Positions 37,701 to 49,700 of a stretch of 64,000 bases of DNA are shown here, piece by piece; position 1 is the stretch's first letter, and every line of letters begins with the position of its first letter. A program made the position numbers and the translations under genes. The stretch spans positions 61,857 to 125,856 of the forward strand of contig SJOL01002175.1 of NCBI GenBank assembly GCA_004794785.1, in the 5' to 3' direction. A model generated the notes under the pieces. The model saw nothing but the letters and a program-made list of their open reading frames with translations, made no database searches and was not told the origin of the DNA. The stretch is from Opisthorchis felineus. Lineage: Eukaryota; Platyhelminthes; Trematoda; Opisthorchiida; Opisthorchiidae.

Positions 37701-40700
37701 GAGCGACGCGCATTAATTCCTTGGGGTTCTATAGTCTGTCTAGGGCTGAGGGTTGGTCACACTGCTGATCGGTGGTCCGTGCCCGAACGATTTAGTTTTC
37801 AACTATTAGCCGGGAGTTTGTGGGTTCGAATCTCCCTAAAGAGTGGTAAAAAGCGCAAAACAAGGGTGAAATAGCCGTACAGCGACTCCCGACTTTCAAA
37901 CATAAATTGGTTTCGCTCCCAGGATGTTGATGGAGGGGTCATCACTATTCTACACTCGACAAGTGACCATGTTGGCCGAGGGCTGAGAAGAATCAACCTC
38001 GTAAAGAGATTGTTCCTCTGTTTGGATGGAAGGCGATTGGATTGATATTAGTAGAGAATATTGAGAAAAATCCATACGACATCGAAAATTAGATCCCTAA
38101 TATGCCAACTTGGAGGACACTCGAAATTCGAGGGAACTACGAAGATGCGGCCACAAACATCTGATGCGTTATCCTTTGTGCTTGAAACCAACAAAAACAG
38201 TGTAGACGACTGAACCATCGGTGAGTGCAAATGTCCCAAGCTTGGCGGGTGGTCACTTAAAGTGCCGAGTCTTTGCATCTGGCTTGCGCAATCTAAATAC
38301 AGATAGATAGATATAGAGATGCTAGAATGTTGAACAAAACAGAAGAGTCCGGAATTCACTCTGAAGGCTGTTGCACCGGAGCGCTGGTGAACCCGAAGCA
38401 CAGCAGTGTTACGACAAAACAGGCCACATCGACCCTCACGTGTGGCATGACCTGTACGGTTAGCAGCAGGAATGGACCCAGTAAACAACGCCGAATTCCA
38501 AACACCGTTCGACTGTTGGCTTTTCAAGGAATAGTAATCCACCCCTCTTCGTCTATTATCAGTAGGTTCCTGGCAGACGTCCAACACCATACTGTCGCAC
38601 GTCAATGGCGGTTATTGCAACAAATGTGACACAAAAAGTCACGAAGGGGAATTTTACCGATAACAGCGGGGCCCAGGTAGCACCAACAGCGTCCTGATAG
38701 AAGTCAACTACCATAACGTCCAAAGTATAACGCGGTTATAACATTGAAAAATGATGGTACATCCAAACGCAAACACGTAAATTGGAAGTATTGGTATTAA
38801 GATCCGCTCATTTCCTTACAAGGCCTTTGATTTCTCGATTAACGTGGCAAGAGATTGGCCGACAGACTCATTTCAACAGAACACAACCAGTAGGGTTCTG
38901 ACAACTGCTGGTAAACTGAACTGTGCTATCACGCCTGAAGATCATAGAGCCAGGATCAATTCAATTCAATTCAATTTATCAGCTATAAACCGTGTACCGT
39001 AGGCACATTGGTTCCAGAGCCGGGATCAGCTATTTTGCTACAGGTGACCCAAGATGGGACTTGCCTGACCCCGACTACACCTATGATCTTAAATTGCTGG
39101 ACCAGTCCATTAACAGCACTCGTAAACAAACGAAGATATATAATCTCATATGGTCTGTAGGCACCACAGTGCCGATGCGTTATCATAGACTGGCTAAGCC
39201 TAGCATGAGTGCAAAAAAAGCAACGATGAGGAGCCCCCACCAAGACTTGTCTCGAGTAGCCTGAATGCTTGCCAGACCTCACCACATCCCATGGCTCCGG
39301 ACTGTCGCAGCTGCGAGGTGTCAAAGTCCAATGTTAACTGCATGCCATGTGTTTGGTGTTTCAAAGTTGGGGACTCAAAATGGACAAATGGGCGAAACAA
39401 ATGGATAGCTTGTGTGAATGAAGGTCGAAGGGCAAAGTACTCTCCTCTGTCATCTTCAGCTTCAAACCGCGTACGTGTGCAGCGGTTACGGCTGCCATAG
39501 TTTGACTTGCCGACTAGTCGCTTTGTACACAGAGATACGGGTAAGACATAAGCCAGCCATAGTCGAACTATGGTAGAACTATAAGAACCCGACACTCGAG
39601 GGTATTACAGTGGGATGCAATACTAGATAGCTTTGGTTTATAGTCAAACACCCCGGATGCTGATGCCAACTACCGGCAAGAAAAAGCAGCTCATCTAACC
39701 GGGAAGTCCCAACAACGGACAATCCCAGCAAGGATCCACTCAAAAGGAGGTAGGTACTACGAAACAATCAATATAAGTCCGGCAAGTCCACTTCTCATGC
39801 AGCCGAGAGGAACTCATTGACCACGATTGGCTGACACCACAGAAAAACGATAACCAACCAACGGATGCTACAAAGATGACCGTAATGGACAGTACAGATT
39901 GCAGGTGTTATCAGGGGAACTCAAGCTATGGGTACACAGCTCGATCACCGATACCTGAGAGTCTACCGTCGCCTACACATGTCATATCAACGGCAGTCAA
40001 TAGAGCAGCGATCCTCGTAGCGATCGTCTCCTGTTCCGCAGCGGCCATAGACTTGAGCGCAGTCATACAACATAAAAGAGGGTGGATTCGACGATCCACA
40101 CTGGGCTAAACAGGAAACCCGTTACCGTAGCAGGAGCATCTTCCCCACCATCGCCAGATTTCAAAGAGGTACCACAGAACCTTACTGTGTCATGGAGTCC
40201 AAATTCTAGCTGGAATACCTCCGAGCTATTTTCGCAGTGCTCAGACAAAAGTAATCGTTCCATGGAAAAATTCGACCATTCTCGGACGTTCGAAGCTGTT
40301 CAACCAACTGTCGGCAGACGAAGGTTTGGTCCATGAGACCTCTTTCAGGAGGAAACTCTGTTGGATATCCATGCGTCGGTCTTTTCCGATGTTCGATCAA
40401 ACCGTGCAACAACAAGGCTGGAGGACTTATTTGTGCACCGCACAGCGTTCTGCACAGAACCTGTTTCCCTTTCAAGATCACGCAAGCGAGACTCAACCAA
40501 TCGTAGTAATATGAGCCAACTTGAGCCAACGTTAAACCGAAATGCCGAGGCATTTTGCAGCGGCTGATGAAGTGTCAATAATGTTGCTGCACATAACAGT
40601 TATGTGACCAAAATTTACTCACAAGGTAAACTCCGATCGGCTGAATACTCGCGAGAAAGAAAAATCGATACAATTCCGATTCACTCTTTACTACAAGAGT

Positions 40701-43700
40701 GCAATCAAAAGATTGTTTGGCCACACAATGCGATACGCATGACAGGCACCACACGCTCACTCGAAAATGAGTTTCTATACACATCGACGTGGGCTTCGCA
40801 CTCAGTAAAAGCGTCGCAAAATCGATACGAGTGGTTTCATAACTTTGGGCAGCATCATCGAAAGAAAGGTGAGAACTAGAGATGGAGTTTTCTTTGACAT
40901 TATGCTGGAGAGTTATTCTGAGGAAAGAAGCTGATTTCGTGCATGCATAATAAATCATTGCTAGTGTTTCGTAAATTTGGACCCCAGTTCAACCTGGGCT
41001 TGCAGCGCCGAACAACGTTAGGGAGGCATGTCAGCCCGCAACCTTCACTGATGAATGGGAAGATATGGGGGGATTATATACTGCATGTGAGGACCTGATC
41101 AACTGGTTGACACCAACCTGTTCTGCTAGTTTTGGGAATTCGGACAGCAATATATTGAAGTTAGTAGATTTGATACAAAGCCTAAAAGGTTGTACGGCCG
41201 GGTAGTCTATCAGAATCGTTAGGCATTGGAAGTCACCAAGAGATTACCAGTTAGAAATATTATACTTCGTTGTCATGCAACTAATCTGTCACCTTTTGGT
41301 TGCTTCCACCCTTTACATGAATTGATGAAAGCAGCACTGTGATGCAGACACCCAGGGGACTTGCTTGCGTGATGTGCAGAGCGTGTCTATCGAGGTTTTT
41401 TTATAAAAAAAGCATCTGACGCATTTAAGTGTTATTCATCCACAGATAACATGCTTTATTTCACGCAGGGGTTATCCCATCACCCAGTTATCCATCGGGT
41501 ATCACACTGCGCTGGCGTGTACCCTACGCTTGACATAAAGACTGGCATCAATAAAGGCGTACACTACTGGTGAAACCGGCGAGTAATGCCCGCTCAAAGC
41601 ACCGCCTCAGTAAGTAATCGACAGCCGAGTTGGAAGCTATTGGGCTGTTCGACTATGTTCGTCCACTGAAGCCAAATATTTAAGCGATGTGAAGGAAAGT
41701 TTAGGAACAAGCCTGAGAACATTGAGTTTCGCAAACCCTGTACCGATGAGGTTTTCGCTATCGTATCTGGTTGTTTACAATCGCGTTTCGTAATAAATAA
41801 TGCCGTGTCCGATTTGTGTGATGATCTATGTTCACACATACTGAGCTCCAGATAGCTCAGTGGTCAAGCCCCGAATTTACTGCCCAGAAGGTCCGTAGCT
41901 CGAATCCAACCCAAGCATCTAGACTGCTTCAGGCTTGGACAGCCTGGGAGTACCTCAGCCCTAGTGCTTCCTTCGGATGGCATGGCAGCTATTCACCGAA
42001 AGGGTGTCACAACCCAACGAGTATTACGCATACAGAAAAGTGCTAAAGCCTGGTCAACCAACCAATCGAAGCCTCGCCCTGTAACAGTGGGATATCCAGA
42101 CTTTTTCACGAATCTCCTAACTCCCTACATGGTAGTTCTAGCAGATACGAAAAATATACTGTGCAGACATCAATTTACAGATGCTAGTAACTCGAAGATT
42201 CACAGACATTGCCACACTGAATGTTCGGTTACTTTGCATGTGTGTCACTTCAGAGATGAACGGCGAGCACGTCTAAGTCAGAGACAGTATAACTTAACGA
42301 ATACCAAATTCGCACTGAACACACATCGAACAACTTTATTTTCAATACTCCGCCATCAATCATCTTATACGACTCCATATATCATTCCTAGCTCCTGGCC
42401 TCCCAGGGCGACAGTTATCCAAACCTGGGAAAGTATTTAACATTTTTAGGGACAAAAGACATCAACTCGGGCAGCGTTGATCGCCAGCCGGTCTGGCAAA
42501 TTCTGTACTGACACTGCGCATCACCTATGAAGATGGTGGAATCCACAATTTCCGTAATTCACGCTCTTGGCATTAACAGCATCTAGGGAACGGCTACTAA
42601 GGATGCCGTCAAGGGCGACGGTGAAAATGAGGAGAGCAATAAGACAGACCTATCAGGGGATGATGGCAATAGGTTTTCATGGCTGCTCACTTTACTCCCT
42701 AATATGTTACACAAAACAACGCAGGATTATACCGTTCCATACCCGACTCATTGAGTTTCAATAGGGTTCACGCCAATGAAGGCTTCCTTAGCTGTAGCAG
42801 TTGGTCAACACTAAACAAAACTTGGCCAAGGGTGAAACCATAAAAACTAGACAAAACTCACATGTTTAGGCGGATCCTCCTTCATTGTCGAACAGACCAT
42901 AGTATAGCTGTCCAATAAACAGACAACAACTCGTCGGATATCCTTCGAACAAGCAATTACTTGCTTCTCCATTGCTTCAATCGACATCTGGCGAGTTGTC
43001 AACAAATTCTGCAAAGTTTTGATTTCTTCAGCACGCTGGTCCAGGCTGGCTTGTAGCTGCAATACCTCCTTTTTCAATCCTTCCTCAGTCGCTAAATCCG
43101 GTCGAGCGTCCAACTTATCTCGCTCGTGGTAACGCCACAAATCGTGTTGCATGCTGCCTATTTGACGTAAGGCGACCGAATACCGGTTCTCGCTTAATCG
43201 TAGTGCCTTGCGGAGACGCTTGTAGGCAGGTTGGGACTTTATGGCTTCATCGACATTATCATCCAAGTGCATAAGCAAAGACAATGATGAGTCGGCCATT
43301 GCATCCTTGCCATGGATTCCACTAACGTCACCCAAAGAGCCCAGTTCTGCCTCCTTGGCTTCGAATTCGGAATCGGCCTCCGACTTGACCGACATTATGG
43401 CATCCAGCTGGGCCAACAGACCATTGATACGCTCCTGTTTGTTTGACACCTCACTCGTAGCGAGTTCCAACGATCGTTGAGTGTCTTCTAGGCTTCGGAC
43501 TAACTCCTTCTTTTCTGTTTCGAGTTGAGCCAATTCAGTCTGGAATTTGGCCATTTCTGAAGAACGAATTTCAGTGAATAGGTCACCGGGAGATACGAGA
43601 TTAGGAGTTCCGTTTGTAGTTTTGACCATCGAAGCAGATTGGAGACTGTCATCACGATTGTTATGTGCTGCTGGAGGAAAGGAGAAATACCGAGGCAAAA

Positions 43701-46700
43701 AATTAGGAGGCATGACCAGCTTGAGTATGCGTAGCATGCACGTTGCATGGTACTTTCAACTTGGTCCCGTACGAGTTGTCAAGGGGAATCAAGCAAGAGG
43801 CTCACTCGAACCGGCACTAACCTTAGTAACAGGGTAAATCAGAAGTACGCAGCAATTGGCCTGGTTGGGTGTCGACTGACACGCAGGAAAACAATAAAGA
43901 GGCTACGTTAAGCCGCCACCAAACACAGTTAGGAACGCCATGGAATGGCATTTGTGGACTAATTCTTAAAATGTACCTGTTCTTTTATGCCTGGGGAAGA
44001 CATTGCGTGATGACAGAGGAAGCGTAGACATAGGTTCGCCATAACCTTCACGAGTAGTCCGGAACCGGAGTGCCTGGTGCTAGATTCAAGTGCTAACAGG
44101 TGAAGGACATCAAAATTCAGCGAACGAAAACGGCGGCACAAAACCACCACATACTACGTTTAGTTAATGTGTTACGACATCCAGAGCAATTTTAAAGTAG
44201 TACACTTAGCCGAGTTTGGTTAGGAAACGTCTGTTCTGTTCGCTGTAGCATCATATACTCTCCCAGCATCTAACTCAATTTTTACTTACAGTTTGACCTC
44301 AAAACTCAAAGACCAGGTCAGATTAAATAAACTGTATGCGAAAAACATACCGAGTTGCACAGAACAGGTTTACTGTTTTGTTTCTAACTCCAAGGCAAGT
44401 TCGACAGAACCTCGTGACCGAAAGCAGAACTATCGGTGGTAATTAGCTTCTCCAGCGGGAGACAAAAACAGTCGAAAAGCCCCGCTCGATACTCAAACTG
44501 TGATAAGAGCCTCCGATATGAGATTGGTCGGTCAACAGGAGTTTGACGAACAGTCTCCCGGTCCCTGGGGTTGGAATATGCGTGGCGAGTTGCTCCTTAA
44601 AAACTGAAATGCCCTAATGTTTTTTTCGCCAAATACCTCTTAAGACAAGGGCTTTGGCTGAGAACCCCTCGTCATCTTTTTGTCCACGTGCAGGCGCCGT
44701 GGTGGTGCCCCAGTCTGTGCATGACATTTCCGTCACAAGGAGACTGAATCTTACCGTGGTTGGCGGTTTGTGTACCTCCGCGACCCACTGAGCTATACTG
44801 GGGAGTGTCCGCGCGACACTCACAGTGTCTCTCATACCAGGTTGGTCAATGGTTAGAGATCTGACGAACAGTCTCTTGGTTCTTCAGGTTGGGGGTTGGA
44901 ACATGTGTGGCGACGTGTTCCGTAAAAATGGTAATGTACTTGCATTTCCAGCCCAACCTCGCTGCCTTGCGGTTAGGCTTCTGAGCCAAAGGCTTTGGTT
45001 GAGGACCCTAATCGTTCTCCTGTCTAGGTGTGGGCGCCCTGGCAGTATCCCAGCCCTTGTACAACCATGACATTTACAGCTAACAATACTCTCACGCCAC
45101 ATCGACCGCCGCGTGGTGCCATCAGCCGGGTCGCTTTACTTGTTGCATACAGCAGAACGGGTATTTGTACGACAGTGAAGCATCAGTGTCAACAATGATG
45201 TTGCTGTCTCTGATGATGATGATGATGCATGACATTCTATAGTGAAGCAATAACAACGAGGTTGGGCTGTTGATAACGTTCTCTAGTAAGAGAATGTTCC
45301 CCTAGAGCGCACCCTTCAAAAGTAAAATCGTGGTACTTTGCTGCGATGTAGAACTGCATTATCAGCGTGCTTCTGTTGTTTGGAAACTATGGATGGTTTG
45401 AAATTTGGTAACACCGACGTTGGTCGATGGATGTTCCGCATTGACCTGTTGCAACCAGGGTTGGTTCTGCGACTAGCCATTCGCGCCAGGCTAGCCACGG
45501 CAAAAGTAGTAATCTTCAATTATTCAAACCTGGGGCGTGTAAGTGTCATTAACAATTAAATGCAATTCCATTATTACTGGATTACATATTTCCCGGCGTA
45601 CTCCACACTTGCGGGAACAATCTGGCCGATACCTTGATTTCAGAAACCCTTGGAGCTTGAGAACCCAGTAAAAACCACTGGCGAAGCACACCCATTAACC
45701 CAACTAGGATTAAAAACTGGCAACATAGGGCAAAACCTAAGGCTGCGTGGGACTGATAAGCTGATAGAGATTGTTGGCTCAAGACGGTAGCAAACAGTTA
45801 GCACATACCGACCGGAGGGTAAAGACCTGCCATTTTTCGGCCACTGTGCTAGGGAGCGTCACCATACGGGAACTTAGCTCAGTTTGCAATGCAGAAACAT
45901 ATTCTGCTGTATAGTATGAGCAAAGTCCACGGCCTATCATTTCAGTCGCTCAGCTGCGCATAATTTCAAGACCTTTGAATTGTTTCACGCCAAGGACTCT
46001 TGAAAAGGTCTGCGACTTTTGGACGATTGACACTCGAACTCAGTAATATAAATGTTTCAACTCCGAAATCGACTTCGGTGTTCTAGTGTTAAGCCAAACG
46101 ACTTGGGCCATACTACCGACATCCAAGAAAGATCACCAGAAGCCATGACCGAAAACACCAGGACCGCCTCGGATTCCGGTAAAACTCCCATATGCCTCAT
46201 ATCGGAGCCGAAAGTGCCAATTAGCTTGCACGTAATCTTAACGATCGCTATTAACATTGCTCTTACATCAACCACCATTGTTAGCAATAGTTAGCCGTAC
46301 CATTTTCAGCACTGAACCGTGCCCGTGAGCTTCTTGGCTCTTGATGATGATGATGATGCTTCTTGGCTCGTGGTGCCGAATAATAGACTATTTTCTAGCC
46401 AGTCATCTTGTTCGCGGGTTACTTCTGAGGTTAAAAACCACGTCTTTTTGTCTCAGGTACCCCATAATGCGAACTTCCAGGAAATTTGGAATAAGTTGGC
46501 TGATGTGCCAAGGATGAACTTGTGCAGCAACCTTATGAGTAATGTGCTACGTCCGACTTCGAATTGTTTGGAGCTATTACTGAAGACGAGCGTGTAGAAG
46601 CTCCGGCTGAGTGTGATGCACGGCAAACAAGGTGGTCTGTTCTAGAGCTGGGATCCGCAGAGAGAATAATCACAGTGGGTGGGGTAAGAAGAAAGGAATA

Positions 46701-49700
46701 CGCGAAAGTGTAAGAAGGGAGGTTTCAGAATTAGAATTTTTCCTCAACTCACCTCGCATCGATCAACTGCTATCCCAACAATTCCAAGGATGAGTTTTAC
46801 ACCCAATTACACTATCTCTGAGGCGCACGAAGGGTCGGTATCGTGACACTGACTGGAGAGTGGAACACATAAGTGTATCTTACGAACTCCTAAAGTTACA
46901 ACCCCGATGGTCTTCATGGCCTAGAAAACACTCGAAACGGTAAAGAGGATGGCCTTTGAATGTGTGCTAAGACTGATTATTCCTAGTCCGGGTAGGCTTA
47001 GAACATCATAACCGCTGCCGTCAATCAATCAACAGTGGATTCAAATCGACCACATTCCCGTCATTTATCGGCAGATGGGTTCTGTGGAGTAAGACTGTGC
47101 TACCGTGCGTGAACGTTACGATGCGCATTTGCAGGAAGCAATCAAACCGATATCAGTGCTGTGGCAACCTACTACTTTCACACCATTTCAACATCAGTAC
47201 TAGCCAAAAGACATTCAGAAGTAGCGCGACTAGTGGCTCTTGACAATAAATCAACCAACTGCTTGTTTAACTGATGAGTTGTCTAACTAACTGGCTCAGC
47301 CACGTGCTTCGTGTCGAGGATCGATCATCTCGCTGTGTCCTGTTTGCAGAAACAAGTTCTAATTGGAGGGTACTGCGAGGTACCTGGATATATAGCAGGA
47401 GAGGCAGAACTGGTCTTGTGCACGCCATCCGGGAAATTGGGGTATCATAGGTCCATTACATCGATGGTTGGAGATACTACCGACATGACGAGGTCACACG
47501 ACCAGTGGCACCATTGTACATATTCTCTTGTTTATTGACCCACTATTCGTTGCTACCATTTATTTTATGCACCAACAACCCCCAAGATTGACAAGTAATA
47601 CCTCCCTGGATAGGAACCCTGGGACTCAACTAATCAGTGGCTAATGACACTAACAAACATGATTCAATCACACAGTCAGTGGCACTCGTGTATCAAAGCT
47701 ACCACGTAGCTGTCCAGTTCCCCCAACCGAATGATCACAACATTGCCTCCAATACTTGACTATATTTTCCAAGCTCTCCCAGTTTCCGGTGACCTAATCT
47801 GTAACAGCTGGAATCAGCGTACCCTTAGTACGTGACTCACAGCTGATCAACTGAAACAAACTGAACAACCCCGGTGCACTCTACCCTACCTGCTGCAATA
47901 AGTTGTAGCAACTCCAATCACCGTACACACGTACACCGTTCACGGTTTCCCGAACTGAAATGAAATGCTGTCGATAAAAAGGAATACGCCTTCCAGGTCC
48001 GCAGAAATCGCAATCCGCAATTGGTTTCAGTAATGTAAAACCGTGGCCATATGGAGCCCAAGTTGTTACACATCGCCTTTGGTTGCAATGATCCACAACT
48101 TCAGATTTTCTCCATTACACAACACCTTGTGTAATGAATGCCCAGACGATTGTAGATGCCGCCGTCGGGACGCGGTGGGTCGTGACAACGCTTACCGATT
48201 CCATCGTGGGGCACTTCTTCCAGATGGCTAACTGTTACTTTTCGTCGTAGGATAGGCCACGTTGCACAGGCACAGATTTCTGCATCGAACAGCCGATTTT
48301 TGTGTGCAGACTAATCTGAGAGCCATCCAGTGTGTGGACACCGATAACGGGCCGTCAACGCTAAGAATACGGACATTCTATCAATCGATGAAGTTCACAT
48401 CTTGCGTTGAGAACCATCTTGACCAACCCAGCTGCTAGGGGAGTTGTGTCGCTTTCGGAGGACTCCGCACAGAATATTGTTGGGGGTAGCGTCACCAACT
48501 CCACCTGACGTTTGACCAAGGTTGTAGCACGTGTGGCCTGTAACGCAGCTGGAGGCTTGCAGAGAGCAGCTGAACAGCGCCGCCATCATTGCTGTTAGGT
48601 AATAAAAGCAATCCCATCTAATGTAGCTGATTCATGTTCTCACCTCTGCTGGGTTAAAATCAATGTTTAGTTAATTCCTCAAAGGGATACAGTGGGGCTA
48701 AAACACTTGACACAAGCTTTCTCCACTTTGCCCCAGCAAAAATGCCGCTACATTGTAGTGAATAGGACTTCCCAAGCGGATATTACATTCAGAGGTCACG
48801 TAGGAGCGTCTCCGAACACAATGAGGCTCTTATCACTGAGAGTGCGAGTATGTCCAATCGTCACCGTATTCCTGGTTCCCATGACCTTCCATCTATTCTG
48901 TTCAAAGACAGCGGTGAAGTCCTCAGTCACTACCTGTGTAGCTCATTTCTATCCAGCTGGGAGAAAACTACCATCCCAGATAACTGGGGTCAGCCGATAA
49001 TAGTCCTCTTCTTCAGAGAGGATGCTTGCCATGAATGTAATGACCGTTGTAACAAGGCTTCTGGTGTCACTGATTCTCCGTTTTATGGTGGCACGAGAAA
49101 CCTTAGCTGGTAAACCATAAGTGGGATTTTGGCCGGGTAAAGACTGCATCGATCACTTGTCATACACCGACAAGTGCTAGAACAGCGTCACAGGTACAAA
49201 CCATCCACATCCTTTTCTTCAGAGGTGTGTTCGACTCCGTAGGTCGGCCAGCGCTTCTAACCAGACTTGGCAACGGGATAACACAGAAGTTCGTGGTCAT
49301 AGTAGGATCCTTATATCCGAATATTTTGGAACGTGAGGACGAATGGAGAGATCTCTAAAGGGTTATCCACAAGAATTGGTGTCCGACAAGGATGTCCACC
49401 CTCTCCAATTTAACCTAACTTCGTTTTCGATAAAACAATGAGGCGAATGCTAAAAACTGTTCGAAAATCTCGTGTTCAAATCGTTACCGGTGACGCTTGT
49501 CACCTGGAGTACACAGAGTATATCGTCCTAATCTTCAAAAGAGAAGATAGAGCGAAATCGCTGTAGAGTAAACTGACCATCATCGACATGGGCCTTGCAC
49601 CTACAAAGTGCGAAGTCATATTTCAGAAATTGCAGTACCTGAAATGTCCCTTGTAATCCAAGAAGCACTGGAGGCTGTGGTTGTATCAGCTCTGACGACA

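Larger units (their letters stand above)
28825..42861 (-). other. BICD: BICD intron 4 (14.0 kb)
   Basis: gtgagttttg donor and tttcaccgtag acceptor. It contains ribozyme-type repeats (29.1, 34.1, 35.7 kb), a Penelope fragment, three SINEs and the unnamed element ends. Two stretches, 31.2-32.5 kb and 39.3-40.9 kb, have overlapping frames on both strands without recognisable domains. Confidence 0.8.

Noticed and set aside
38048..38605. 185-codon minus frame
   Set aside because: Composition is unlike a protein (many Ser/Ile/Tyr from simple sequence such as tagatagatag) and no motif is visible; could be element-derived but unsupported.
39876..40600. Possible gag-like or other element coding region
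   Set aside because: Overlapping frames on both strands, but no zinc knuckle, protease, integrase or RT motif; left unassigned.
46480..46560. Possible further hammerhead repeat relic (ggctgatgtgccaagg ... cagcaaccttatgagta)
   Set aside because: Only the short block cagcaaccttatgagtaatg matches the repeat well; the ribozyme boxes are not preserved, so it was not annotated.
47881..48096. Possible exon on the minus strand ([19 protein letters not shown], then a CAG|gtaggg donor)
   Set aside because: Faintly like a C1-type zinc-binding start (H...C..C) but the spacing is wrong and no neighbouring exon was found.
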